A stretch of 64,000 bases of DNA from Knoxdaviesia capensis (Eukaryota > Ascomycota > Sordariomycetes > Microascales > Gondwanamycetaceae): NCBI GenBank assembly GCA_001510575.1, contig LNGK01000004.1, positions 62,001 to 126,000 on the forward strand, in the 5' to 3' direction. A program made the translations under genes and the position numbers. The notes beneath the pieces were generated by a model that saw only the letters and a program-made list of their open reading frames with translations, was not told where the DNA came from and did no database searches. Positions 1 to 12,147 of this stretch are shown in pieces (the first letter of the stretch is position 1; each line of letters starts with the position of its first letter).

Positions 1-3000
1 CTTTTAGAGTCTCTGAGTGGTCGGGTCCGAACTTAGTTTTGTATGCCTCTGTCAGCTCTATGCAAAGAGCGTCAGCCTCTTTGTTATGATGAGTGCCGCT
101 ATACGTTGCCGCAAGACAGCGGATCGTCTTCAGAGTGCATGAACGGTCGGCCCCAAGAGTTGCCCTGCACCTCTTCAGCAACGGCACTAACACGTTCTGG
201 GCCTCTCTGAGACGGTCCTGCCTGAAAATCATGACCCCAAGTTCGGAAGTGTTGAGCAAGGAAAACGAATGGCAGTCCCCGAGTCTTTTGTTGATCAGTT
301 CCAAACTTTTTTTCAGGAGCTTCTCAGACTCGGGCCAGAGGCCTTGTTTGCAGTATATATCGGCATGGCGAAGCATATGGAATTCCGATTCTGGATGATC
401 GGCTCCAAGCTTTTCCCTGCTTATCTCCAGCGCCGACCTTTGTAGCTCTTCGGCCTCTTTCCACCGGCTTTGGGATCCATAAATCGCAGCGAGACCAGCC
501 ATACACCTCAGCGTATCCGGGTGGTTTTGTCCAGGCTTGGTTCCCATTCGGTCCAGTGCCCGCTCCTGTAAATCGTGGGCCTCTGTCCACTGCTCCCGCC
601 TTTGATGAATCGAAGCCCGGTCAGTCATGATTCTTAGCGTGTCTGGGTGGTCTGCTCCCAGCTTTTCCTGGCTCAAATCCAGCGCGTGTTGCAAGAGCTT
701 CTCGCCTTCGTCCAGCTGGGACAGTTCGCAAAGCGCCTCGGCAAGGTGACTCATCCACAGTAGCGTGTGTGGATGGTCAGCTCCAAGATGAATCTTGCTA
801 TCCTCCAGCACCTGGTCCAAGAGCGTCTTTGCCCCGGCCCACTGCTCCTGTTGGCTAAACAGAAGAGCTAAGCCAACAGTGTACATAAGCGTGTCGCCGT
901 GGTATGCCCCAAGCTTCGCCCTGGAAGTCTCGATCACGTATCGCTGCATTTCCTCAGCCATCTTCCACTGATCGAAGAGTCCATACATCATAGCGAGCCT
1001 GCTCATGCTTTTGAGTGTAGCTGGGTGGTCGGCTCCAAGCTTGGACGTGATCTTGCTGGTGTCTACTACATATCGTAGTAGCTCCTTTGCCTTTTTCCAT
1101 CGGCCCTGGAGTCTATATGTCTCAGCAAGGTCCATCTTGATTTTCAGGATAGAAGGATGACTGGCCAATAGATGCTTGATTGTGAGAGCCTCCACCACCT
1201 TCAGCTGCAGCTCCTCGGCCTCCGCCCACCGGGCCTGTTTCACATATACCAAAGCCAAATTCCCCATTGTCTCAAGCGTGTCTGAGTGGGATACGCCGAG
1301 TTTGGTCTGGCTTAGCTTCAGCACGTGTTCTTGTAGTCGTACAGCTTCGTCCCACCGGCCCTGGGCTTCGTATGTCGTGGAAAGCCGTGCAATACTCTTC
1401 AACAAGTCTGGGTGGTCGAATTCGAGGGTGATCTCGTGAGATTCCATCACCTGGAGCTCCAATGCCTCGGCTTCGGTCCACCGGCCCTGATTCCTGTAGT
1501 TTGAAGCAAGAAGCCCCATGCTCATCAGGGTGGAAGGATCGGCAGGTCCAAGCTGGATGGTTCGGGCGTCGACAGCCTTCCTAAGGTACAGACCGGCCTC
1601 TTTATACTGCCCGCTATAAAAGAGACCCGCCCCATACCCCAGGAGAACGCCGAAGCTCTTCGCACCCACCATCGCCTCGACATCGATGGCAGCATGGCTC
1701 AAACCAAGCAGAAACTTTGTATGTGGCATATACGGCCGCCAGACCTGGATATTCTCCGGGCCAACATCCAAAAGGAAATCTGCAAGTCTAGCAAAAGCGG
1801 CCTGTCTCCAGAACTGGAACTTTCCCTCTTTCTGGAGTAAGCTCCGTATCACCAGATGCACAAGTCTATGCACCGAAATATGCGAGGTATCGGGCTGCTG
1901 AGTTATAAATGAATAATTTCGCAGCACCTCGATTGCTTCGAGCTGTTTTAATGGTGGCTGTCCCAATGGAAGAAGCAACTGTGGAATCGCCTCAGGGTCC
2001 ACACACGTCATAAAGGAAAGATATTCGGCCGCCAGTGGGTGCCGCTCCCGGATCGCTTGGAAGGAGATAATCCATGTTTTAGATATAGGATCTTTGATAT
2101 CACCGTATCGTCCGTCTTGCTCAAAGCGATTATCAAGCAAGCTCATCATGTCCGCCTCCGGATTATTCTGAGTGAAAGTTCTTGGTGGCACAGACGCGAG
2201 GGAAAATGGATAGTCCCGAATCCCAATCCCAAACTGGTTGATATATCTGGCCGCCTGAACAAGAGCAAGCGGGAGGTGGGCTAGGAGGTGGAGGAAGGCA
2301 GCTGTGTCCTCTTTGTTCTCGAGCTGTTTCTGGTTGATCAGGTGGTTTCGTAGCAGCCGTATGCAACCATCGTCGTTCATTTCAGTGACATCAATGATAT
2401 TGTGGTCTGCAAGCGTGGCAGCCGTCTGTTTATCGCGTGTGATGAAGATCATAGTCCCCTGGCCATTATTCGGAAGAGAATCAAGCTCGTCTTTCCACAT
2501 GGTGATATCATTGGCGTTGTCGAATACCAGAAGCCAACGTCCGGAGTGCTGAGAGCTAAGGTAGTCTTCAAGCAGAGTCTTGCCGTTGGCTCCATCAGCT
2601 TCGGACCCAGGGATACCGAGTCCTTTCGCGGTATCCAGATATATATATGCCAAAGCGTCTTTGCTTGTTGTCAGAGAAATCCAGATCACCGAGCAATCCG
2701 AAGATCTTTCCCGTACTTGGTGGACAAGCTCGAGCGCCAGCTGCGTCTTGCCAATGCCTGGAAGGCCGGTTATTGCCACCCTGGCGGTGTAAAGTCCAGG
2801 ATATAGTGAAAAGTGTAGCTTATCCAGTTCAGACTCCCGGCCTATAAACAGCGGATTTTGTTCAAATGGGACAATCCAAGGACACCGATTCTCTGCAGAA
2901 CGTTAGTCTCGTGAAGAGGGAGTTAGGGGTAGGTATAGGCAGAACCTTGATGTAGGAATTACCTTTTTGATAAGTGCACGAGACAACACTGCTGCGTCCC

Positions 3001-3746
3001 ACTTCATGGATTTCTCTCCTAAGCCGGTTCACTGCTCTTCTTTTCCCCTCGCCATATAAAACCGGCATCACGATATCGAAGAGTCCCATGAGAGAATATG
3101 CCCAGTCTTCTTCACGCGTCGTCTCTCGGCCCTCGGCCCACGCAAGCACCTCATCGGCACTAAACTGGAGAAAGTTGTTGGTTCGAAGGACGAGGATAGG
3201 GATTTTCGTGATAAGATAGATCATCTTCTCGAGAGCCTGCTTGCTCCCTAGGAGCCGGTGATCTTCGGTGAAAAACTGCACAGACGTCGGGGCCAACAGC
3301 TCCTGCAATGTCCACCCACGGGTGAACCACCTGTGAGCACGAAAAGCCGGCCCCCACGCCGAACCGTCGCCCGTATTCGAGAGACCGGACAGATAAACGT
3401 AGCACCGCGTGGCACCGCGATACCAGCGAAACATGTAGTTGATCGCAGCCTGGAGTTCGGCCGCATCGCTCTTGTTGATGCAGCATGTATCGACCCAGAA
3501 GAACCGCAGGCCGTCCCGCTTCGCCTGTTCCGCGCAGAACTTGATCTTCTTGTATCCCATCTTCATCTTGCCAGCGTCGTCGAGCATGTCCTGGAATGAG
3601 ACCGTTTTGCCGGCCAGTTCTTGGAACGTGACCTCCTCACCGTCCGCACCCCAGGTGTGCGACAGAATGGCGTATGCTGGGAGATCATTTTCGGGCCGAT
3701 CATCCCGCAGAATGATCTTGCCATCGTCGAATTCAAGCAGTCGCAT
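1..3746 (-). CDS. HET / NB-ARC / TPR NOD-like receptor (partial, C-terminus beyond window)
   Basis: Start ATG at 3746; one intron at 2962-2893 (donor GTAATT, branch GACTAAC, acceptor CTGCAG); then open to base 1, giving 1,225 visible residues. Residues 1-262 are a HET domain with YAILSHTWG, FFWVDTCCINK and RGWTLQELLAP. A P-loop GLPGIGKT follows at about 304-311, then LLVFDNAND (Walker B-like) and TMIFITRD, the NB-ARC pattern. From about residue 690, twelve full 42-residue TPR/kinesin-light-chain-like repeats plus one partial are visible, with the pattern LGADHPxTL...LAxxYxxQGRWxEAExL. Family knowledge: fungal NLRs of this architecture mediate non-self recognition and heterokaryon-incompatibility cell death; the HET domain is the death effector and the repeats sense the ligand. 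The repeats here are clearly diverged from one another, unlike the near-identical repeats of HET-E/D/R. The true ligand and total length are unknown. Confidence 0.93.
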
Positions 3747-5092
3747 CTTTGGGTCACCGTCACGGCGGTGATAGGGGCATATAAGCGGTGGTCGGAATCG
3801 GCAGTGGTCAGCTCAATGTTCACATATAAGTTGAGGTTTCGGATAATGATGGTATTTTCAACGGGAACCATCCAAAATGAGGCTGTTGGTAGGAGATATC
3901 AAGTGGGGTAGCAAGCTTGTCTGCCACAGCCCTCCTGATTGGTTCCGGGGAACATCGTTCCTTCCTGCAACTCTTCAGCTTGAGCTCGACATATCACCTG
4001 ACGATACACAGCCCTGAACCCTAAGCATTCAGCAGTTTGAAGTCCTCCAAATGTTCCAAGTGGAAGGAACGGGACATCTCCCACGATTTCCAGATGGCCT
4101 GAGCCATATCTGTATTTCCTCACCTCAGTCTTAGATGCCCGGCAGTGTATGAGAGTGTGCCCCCCGATACTCTTATCGGGTCGTCTATATAAGGTTTTCA
4201 TAGTGATATGCTATATCAACCCTAAACTGGCTTTGATTCAACTAACGACGTCGACGAAGAATGATGGCTTTGGCGTATCATGATGATCCACCGTAGACCA
4301 ACTCTCTCGCCAACCCTGCCCTTGCATATCTTCTGTGTAACTCCACGCGAATAGCCCTCTCAAGTGCATTTATGGATGAAGGTCTGTTGTACGGCCAGGC
4401 CAGGTCAGTAGGTGGAGGTCTTTTTCCACTTCCTTCCGTCTCCTGAATTATGGGCCCAGGCCCCGTAATTAGTCCCGGGTCCGGCCGCCGATCTCCGGAC
4501 CCACTCTCGAACCCAAACAGATGTTCCAAAGGTTGCACGCCATAAATAATCATAATAAAAAGTGCACATACAGTCACAGGGAATAATAGACGATCTCCAG
4601 ATAAATTGACTCGTAGATAGAAGATGAATGCTATACCAAAAATAAACAGATGACTATGAAGAGCAAGAAAAAAACCAACTGAATAAACAAAATTCGACAG
4701 AGCAGGGTTGTTTTAAGTACCACAAAGTCACATAAGTACTGCCGTTCAGACACACACGCTCTCGTCGCGGCAGCCACCATCTTAGCCCTACTATTTTCCA
4801 ATCCGGTGCTAAGCAAGAAAGTTAAACAGGTGAATTATTAGAAACAGGGCTGGAAAGACAAAAATGTGGGAGAAAATGCATCAATGAAGGATGAACCAAG
4901 AAGAAAATAGCGGGAGGGCGTTCAAAAAGAGAGAGAAACCCGGAAATAAAAGAAGAGACGAAGAAGAAAAGGTCGAGAAGTGCCGCACCCGCTGAAGCAA
5001 GACAGTAAAAGTCAAGAAGAAAAAATCATATATAGGGGGGGAGTGAAAGGGGGGAGAATATATAAGCTGGAAAAGCGTAAGCTGTCGGCGTC
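3747..5092. other. Intergenic region between NLR start and AP-2 alpha 3' end
   Basis: No conserved gene recognised. Two minus-strand ORFs of about 100 codons (3899-4201 and 4278-4577) sit here; neither shows a domain I know, and the second has a hydrophobic N-terminus followed by a basic C-terminal half. A telobox-like AACCCTAAA lies at 4218-4226. The right half (4620-5090) is purine/AT-rich and would be the 3' UTR side of the AP-2 alpha gene. Confidence 0.6.
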
Positions 5093-8000
5093 TTACTCCA
5101 CCATCACGCTTCCGAACGCATCCGAAATCTCCCGCCGGGTGGGACCCGAGTGAATCGACTGGTCCGAAGCATACGTCTCGCCAGCCGCCAGCCGCTCCTC
5201 CATGTACTTGAGCAGCACGGGGGGCACGCCGTCGTCGGTGGCGCGGATCGTCAGCCGCACCATCTGCGACCCGTAGTTGGGCTCCAGCCGCATCAGACAC
5301 CCAAACTTGCCGCCCGCGGTCGTGTGCACCACGCTGGCGCCGACAAAGTTCTTCGCATTGGGGTCGACCCCGTCGAGCAGCTTCCACCGAAACCCCTCCA
5401 GCACGCGCCGCACGAAGCTCTCGGTCAGCTCGCCGGTCGCGGCGCCCGAGCGGCCCGGTGTCATGCCGAACACCCGCTGCGCTTCGCGCGGCGCGCCGCC
5501 AATCTGCTTCCACCGCCGGAAGAAGTCCTCGCCCGACAACTCGGCCGGGCCCATGAACTTGTGCAGCACGAGCGGCAGCTTCAGCGTGATTGCCTGGAGT
5601 GCTCCCGCCAGATAGCTGACGCGGATGGTGGGCGGACGCTCGAACACCTGCTTCGCCTCGAACATGATCACCTGCTGCGCCTGCAGGCCGTCGGGGATCA
5701 CGGTCTCCGGGAGCGTCTTGACGTCCCACGTCAGCTTGCCCTTTTCGCTCTCGTCCAGATCCAGCGTAGTGGTGAACGAGGACATGGACGTCGGTGAGCG
5801 GTTCTTGAAATACAAAATCAGGCACGCCATCTCGCCGCGGTACTCTGACCGCACACCAACCTGCATCTGGCCGTCTTCAAACAGAATGCCATCGGCACGC
5901 ACCAAGAGCCGGTTGTAGCCCGGCTCCCAGCCCGGCGACAGATGCGCAGCACTCGCCAGGTTGGGAGCCTTGAGCATCTTAGGCTCTGCGGATCCAGAGA
6001 TGCTCATGTCCAGGCCGGCAAGATCGCCGGCACCGTTCGAGTGGCCATTGGATCCAGGGGCGGCACCAGGGCTGGTAGGACCCGATGCTGTTCCGTTCGG
6101 CGGCGGGCGCAAGCTAAATGTCCGCTTAAGGCCACCGTTGACGGCCATCCGCATCTCGGTCGAGTCCGCATTGGCGTCTTTACCGCCAACAATCCAGGTC
6201 CTTTTATCGCTAGTGTTGGCATGCTTCTGGTGCAGCCGCGACAGCAACGCAGACTCGCGTTCGGGGAAGGGGGGCATCTCATCACACAGAGTGCGCAGAA
6301 GATCATCTGTCGGCATGCTGGCCAGCGTAAGATATTCGCAGGCACGCTGCTGCAATTCAGGGTCGATAGTGTGGCTGTAAACGTTGAACACCGACAGCAA
6401 CTGCGGCTTGATCTCCGGGAACAGGTTCACAAACTTGATAAACGAGGACATGATCATTGCCCGAGTGCTCGGAGAACTCCCAGGAAGCTTAGCCTGGAGA
6501 GCCAAGAACTGTTCAATCGGGCTACACCGCGGGATATCGGCAATCAGATGGCCAAACTCGCCGAGGATGTATGCGCCAATCTTGACGAGAGTCTCGTGGC
6601 AGTGGTCTTGCTTCACATACTGCAAGGAGTTTTGGGCCGCGTACACCTGGAGGTCCTCGTTGTTTGTGACAATCTGGATCACACGCTGCCACACCTCGTC
6701 ACCAACGTGATCGCCAGCCATGGCAATCAGTCGCAGCGAAATGTCGACGTACCACTGGACATCCGTAGCATATTTCTCCGTCAGGATGGCAATCTTCAGA
6801 ACCATGTCCTCGCGAATAGCGAAGTCGGCGTTTTGCAGGTGGTGCAGCAGCTCGCCCACAACAGTTCGAGCGTTGGTCTGGTCGCACATGCTGTACATCA
6901 GATCGAGACCTTTCCTCCGCACACTGATATCGCGATCCTTGAGAGACCCGATAATGATGTCTTGGTGCTGCTTGATAGGGTCAAGGGTTTCGATGCGTGC
7001 GGCCAAGTGGGTCATGGCCTCGAGACCAAGGTACCGCACGTTTGTCTCGCGGGACTGAATGAATCGGCCGAGCCGCGATGAGATTTGCTTCATAAGCGCC
7101 TCTTCGGTATCCAGGTGGATAATGAGGTTGATAGCCTCAAAAAGCACGGCATTCTGGGCATTGTTCTGCTGGACGTTCTTGCTCGGCTCGCTGACGGCAT
7201 GGAGGATCTTCTGCAGGGACTCGCGGATCAGGTCGCGCACGTGGGTATCCTCTGGTTGACATGAGAACCGGGTCGTGTTAGAATATCAGTTTAGCCGACC
7301 AAGGCAGAAAAGCATACCGACGTACCTGAAGGGGGAAAGTACTGAAGCAAACGCAGAAGCTTGATCTGCAGCCATGGGCAAGGGACCTTGTAGTACAGGT
7401 AGTCGACGGTGTACTCCTTGTCAATCAAGATGCGCTTCAGCCGGGCCGCAGCTTTGGGGTAAGCTCCCTTGTACTGGTCGAGATTGTCCTGGGCCAGAGC
7501 CATGACCAGAGACGTAACCGAAAGCGCCACACCCAGATCGATATCGTCCATCAGAGAGATGATTCGCTCGGCCCACTGTGGTTGGACAACATCGGGATGC
7601 TTGCGGTACAGGCGGAGAAGCGTCAGGGCGGCCTTCTTCTTGACAAACGCCTTCGAGGTCGGCGAAATCAAAAGCCGGTGGACTTCTCCGCTAAGAGCCT
7701 CTCCCATTTCTCGGCTACCAACATTGGCAATGGCGTGAAGGGCAAGGCAGTTGAACAGCTCATTGTTGTCGAGAAGGTCCTTACGAATACTGTTGACGAC
7801 CAGGTGCAGAAGCTCGTGTTTCTCGTGTAGGAAGAGGGTCATGGCCAGATATCCGATCTGCTTCTCGGAGTACTTGTTCGCAGAGATAAGGTTGACGGCT
7901 TCGAGGTGGCCGAAGTCGACATTCCAGCCGAGAATGTAGATGTACAGCAACTACAGTCGGTACCACACGAGAACCCAATATCAGCACTGCAAACCAACCG

Positions 8001-8454
8001 GACGGTCGAGATTATTCGGGGAGTTTGTAGTCGGCGGGAACTCACCTTGCACACATATTTCTTCTTGTGGTATCCGCTCAGGTTTCCATCTGAAGATTGA
8101 TTTCATGTTAGGGCTTTACAGTCTCCATATAATCGCAATCACCATATACTCGGGAGCATCGATCGAGTCGGTTTTCGGTTTGACTTCGAGCGAACGGGTG
8201 GTTATATACCTTTGAACTTTTGTCTGAAAAATGAGGCACTCTTGTCAGCAACCTGAAGCTACCCCCACCAGCTCGCACCCAAACGACACAGTTCAAAGCA
8301 CATACCTGATGTTCGCCAATTCCTTGTTGATGCGCTTCTCTTCCAATTCTCTTGCCCGGGCGTTTCTAAGATCAGCAATGAACTGAACAAGACCTCGCAT
8401 GTGCGAGTTACTGCTCGAGGAGCGGCCAAGGAAGCCGGTACCGGAGGACGACAT
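5093..8454 (-). CDS. APL3: AP-2 adaptor complex, large subunit alpha (alpha-adaptin)
   Basis: Five exons: 8454-8306, 8223-8210, 8089-8046, 7950-7326, 7251-5093, together 996 codons plus TAA. The N-terminus reads MRGLVQFIADLRNAR, NKELANIR, then across two introns FKDGNLSGYHKKKYVCK, the alpha-adaptin trunk signature. The alpha-solenoid trunk (Adaptin_N) occupies roughly residues 20-600. A Ser/Pro/Gly-rich hinge follows, then the appendage (ear) sandwich and platform, ending in FGSVMVE. Known role: AP-2 sits at the plasma membrane, binds PIP2, cargo motifs and clathrin, and drives endocytosis and polar growth in hyphae. Exon 2 is only 14 nt, and the frame is correct only if it is included. Start ATG is followed by a Ser-rich stretch (SSSGTGFLGRSSSSN) usual for fungal orthologues. 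Product assignment is firm; exon 2 is inferred from splice signals and frame. Confidence 0.96.
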
Positions 8455-9167
8455 GGTTAAGCGGTGTGGGAGGGAGGTTTAGAAGAAGAGAGAAAGATAA
8501 TTGAATTCAGGAGATATATCACAGCTCGGTGCCGAGGAGCTCAACTAGAAATGTCGCGGGACGGCGTTTGTTGGTGTACTGAGTGCCCCGGCTCAACAGT
8601 CAAAGTCCACAGCTGCAACAGCCACCGCGATTTATTTCCGACGCTCCAGGCGCACAAGACACATTCGACAGCCGACACCGGTAGTTGGGTTGATAAGATA
8701 ATTATTGGTGGTAGGTGGTGATTTCGGTCCTGCACCAGATCGGAAGCTTGAGGTGGGGGAGAATTTATAGGGGAGGAACAAGAAATATCGTGATAATTCC
8801 TTGTTACGTGTATTTTTTTTTAGGCCATGCATAGCCCTGCGTCACAGAGTGCTTTTTGTCAGCCTTGCCAGTGAAGGAAATAAGGGAGGTCCTCGTAACA
8901 AGAAACCAGGGGAGCTTGGAAGAGATACATGGCCAGCTGTGGTCAGCTGCTGTCAGCTGTCAGTGCAGATGCGGGCTGGTCTGTGCGGATACTTATCGAT
9001 AAGGATTCTTCGAGAAAAAGAGATCGAAGGGACGCCAAGCGACGTTTGTCGTCGACCTTTACTAGAACAAGTCTGCTCACCAATCCTGATTCGCGATAAC
9101 TACATCCCTCCATCCCGCCTTTACACCATAAGCATAATGCAGTTATAATCCGCTCGCGGTCGCTCCG
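8455..9167. promoter_or_regulatory. Divergent promoter region APL3 / NDUFAF5 homologue
   Basis: A 713-bp spacer between two start codons pointing away from each other, so it must contain both promoters. I see no strong TATA box. A short ATCGATAAGGAT stretch (GATA-like) lies near 8995-9010. No additional ORF is convincing. Confidence 0.6.
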
Positions 9168-10323
9168 ATGATTGTATCCCCGGCCAATGTGCGGCCGCTG
9201 GTGGCCCGGCCAGCGGCGTCGCGGCTCTCTTGCTTTCAGCGCGCCTATGCAGCACCGGCATCAGGTCCCGTAAGGTTCCAGGTGTTCAATCGCAAGACGA
9301 AGTGGATGCAGCGAGAGCGGGCGGCTCTGAATGTCGAAGCCAGTCGTGAGGCCGACTACCTTCGAGATGAAATTGCGAACCGCCTCACAGAGCGGTTACT
9401 GGTATGTTGATTCTTGATTCCCTATCAAGCTGATCTGCAGAAAACAAGCAACACGGTACTAACGAATCGCAAACCATTGCTACTCACAGGACATCAAACG
9501 CTTCTTCCCGCGCGTTCTCGATCTCGGCGCGAACGCCTGCAACATCGCCCGCGCACTGACCCGCGAAAACCCCGACCCCGACCGCGACCCAGCCCTCCCG
9601 CCGCTACCCCCACTCAGCCAGAAGATCGGCGAGCTCGTCGCCGCCGACTCCGCCGGCTCGCTGCTCTTCCGCGACTCCGACCTGCCGTTCAACAGCCAGA
9701 TGCAGATCACGCGCGAAGTGCTGGTCGACGAGGAGCAGCCGCAGGGCCTGCCGTGGGCGGCCGAGTCGTTCGACCTGGTGCTCAGCTCGCTCAGCCTGCA
9801 CTGGATCAACGACCTGCCGGCGGTGCTCACGCGCATCAACGGCCTCCTACGGCCCGACTGCTCGTTCATCGGCACCATGTTTGGCGGCGACACGCTGTTC
9901 GAGCTGCGCACATCGCTGCAGCTCGCCGAGCAGGAGCGGCTCGGCGGCATCTCGCCGCACGTGTCGCCGCTCGCCGATACGCGCGATGTCGGCGGTCTCA
10001 TGCAGAAGGCTGGCTTCAAGATGCTGACCGTCGACGTCGACGATATCGTCGTCGACTATCCGGACAGCTTCGCGCTGATGCAGGATCTGCAGGCCATGGG
10101 CGAGAGTAACGCTGTCATTGGAAGAGAAATGGGCGCCATTCGCCGCGATGTGCTCGTTTCGGCCGACGCCATCTATCGCGCCCTGCACGGGAACGAGGAT
10201 GGAAGTGTCCCGGCGACCTTCCGCGTAATCCACATGATTGGGTGGAAAGAAGGCGAAAACCAAAACCAGCCGCTCGCCAGAGGAAGCGGCCAGGTGAATC
10301 TGAAAGATATATTGGAGAAGTAG
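9168..10323 (+). CDS. Mitochondrial complex I assembly methyltransferase/hydroxylase-like protein, NDUFAF5 family
   Basis: Two exons, 9168-9401 and 9490-10323 (intron donor GTATGT, acceptor CTCACAG), 355 residues. The first about 30 residues are rich in Arg, Ala and Ser with no acid, a mitochondrial presequence. FQVFNRKTKWMQRERAA matches the family start. VLDLGANACNIARAL is the SAM-binding motif I region, and SFDLVLSSLSLHWINDLP, IGTMFGGDTLFELR and GNEDGSVPATFRVIHMIGWK are NDUFAF5 hallmarks. In animals NDUFAF5 hydroxylates an Arg of NDUFS7 during assembly of the Q module of complex I; the same role is inferred here. The insert NPDPDRDPALPPLPPLSQK after motif I is longer than in the animal proteins. 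The stop codon is 282 bp from the stop of the convergent ARPC5 gene. Confidence 0.93.
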
Positions 10324-10605
10324 GCCTGTGGTCTCCTCCGTAGTCTATTGTTTTTGTTTGGATTTGGGCTTGGGCACATAAACACACCTGTTTCGTTGCC
10401 AGCCAGTTATGAGATCAACGCGCTTGTATAATATCACTGTTCGATAGGAAATCTTATATCTTCGTCTCTTTCGTCCCAGCATCCCAGTTCGCCCTCGCTC
10501 CTCAGCCGGTATTTGGACGGATAATGCATATGCCGTAACTAGTGCAGAGTTGCTCATGATTTACATACACTCCCTCTCATCCCGCAGATGCCGACAAGAC
10601 GCCAT

Positions 10606-11764
10606 CTACACCCTCCGGAAATCCGACATACACCGGCCAATGCATCCCAAGCCTGCCACCTCCACCACCTTCTCATGCCAGCTGAGAAGCACGCCCATGG
10701 CGGCCGTGACCGATTCATTGGCGCCGCCAGGCCGCGCGGCGACCTGGGTGAAGCCCGACGGCTGGGGGGTTAACCGAGTGGGCGACTTGGGGGTGCTCGA
10801 GGCGCCGGAAGCGGAGGCCATGCCCTTGTACCTGTGGGTAGTGCAAAAGTCCGCACGTGTCAGTTCTGTTCTGCGACAGCTCGTACAACTGGGTGCAGTA
10901 TCAAGGGTAGCGGGGGCAGTAATCATGATATCACGGTATCAGGTCTGAAAGGAGGGTAACGGGTCGTCATACAGGTACTTCATCAGCACGTCGAGAAGCT
11001 CGCTTCCGCCAGGAGAGGTGTAGACGCGGGTCAGGAGAGGCGACATGTCGCTGGCCTTGATCGACTGCAGGACCTCGACGATGGTTTGTAGGTGGGCATC
11101 CTAGAGGGAAAAAAACAGAAAGATAGGGTAGTCGTCAGCGGCCACATCATCTTCTCTAGAAAACCGAGCACATATATCATCATCGTGATCAATCAGTCCA
11201 GGCCCTCGGTGTGGGAGCCAGGTCCAGCAGCTCCAATTTCCGGGCTCGTGGGTATACCCCGCACCACCAGTGTTACACCGTCGTCTGCAGTTTCCCCGGT
11301 GTATCAGGGCAGGGCAGCACGAGACCCGGAAGACAGCGAGGCCAACGCCAGCTCAGTCCCACCACCGGGATCCGTGCCCACCGCAACCGAGGAAGGGGAG
11401 AAACACGCAGAGCAAACACCGGTCTCTTTTTGGCATTTCCCCCTTTTTCGGAGCTCACGCCCCCTCCATCGCTTCGACCATCACCTCCATTATAAACATA
11501 GAAACCCACCTTCGCAGAGTCGGTCCCGTTGTACACCGGCGACTCGAGACACCCCCGCAGTGCGCCCTCGAAATCGCCGCCTCGCAGCAGCTGCCGCACC
11601 TGTGACGCCAGCTGGCGCACATCGGCATCGGAGATCTCAGGCTGCGGCGGGTACAGCGTCGACGTGTCGAAGTTGTAGCTGGAGTCCTCCTCGAGCGCGT
11701 CGATGTTGATCGTGCGCCAGGCATCCGTCAGCGACGAGGCCGTGTGCTGCTGGATGATCGACAT
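10606..11764 (-). CDS. ARC15: Arp2/3 complex 16-kDa subunit (ARPC5/p16)
   Basis: Three exons: 11764-11510, 11100-10973, 10831-10606; 202 residues. Splice sites are AAG/GTGGGT...CTCTAG/GAT and ACCT/GTATGA...CCACAG/GTA, and phases match. Family signatures: DAWRTINIDAL and FDTSTLYPP near the N-terminus, DAHLQTIVEVLQSIKASD, LLDVLMKYLYKGMA, and the C-terminal VLLSWHEKVVEVAGLGCIGR. The protein is all-helical and bridges ARPC4 and the Arp2 side of the complex that nucleates branched actin at endocytic patches. The first intron is 409 nt, long for this genome. A Ser/Thr/Pro/Gly-rich insert separates the last two conserved blocks, as in other filamentous fungi. Confidence 0.94.
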
Positions 11765-12128
11765 TGTGGTTGTGGGTGTGTGCGAGGAGGGTTTGTTTAT
11801 TCGGGGTTGACTTCCAACTCGGCGAAAGAAAGGGTGTCTCGGTTCGGATTGTATCGTGGAGTTCTCTAGGTTCGAGAAATTTCGATGCTGGTTGTGTTCG
11901 GTGAGAGTTGCAAAGGTTGATTCTCTGAGTTTTTGGTGGGGGATGAGGAAACTCAAATTGGAGTGACGTTGTGAAGCTGTGGCTGGAGCTTTCCAGGAGG
12001 GGCGGCGCTATGTCATTTGGAAGTTACGGTGATACTTGCAAGTACTGCATTTCTTAGCCTAAATATTCGTACCATACTATCTAGGCTGTGGCTCCGCTAT
12101 TCCGAGCAATCACCAAATCTTCAATGCT

Positions 12129-12147
12129 AACCCTATTAGTTAGGGTT
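12129..12147. repeat. Head-to-head telomere-like inverted repeat
   Basis: AACCCTA, a five-base spacer TTAGT, then TAGGGTT: a perfect 7-bp inverted repeat built from the TTAGGG unit. It lies 365 bp upstream of the ARC15 start codon. Confidence 0.7.

Noticed and set aside
5942..7081. 379-codon ORF antisense to AP-2 alpha
   Set aside because: Mirror of a GC-rich-third-position coding exon; the sense strand encodes a conserved protein.
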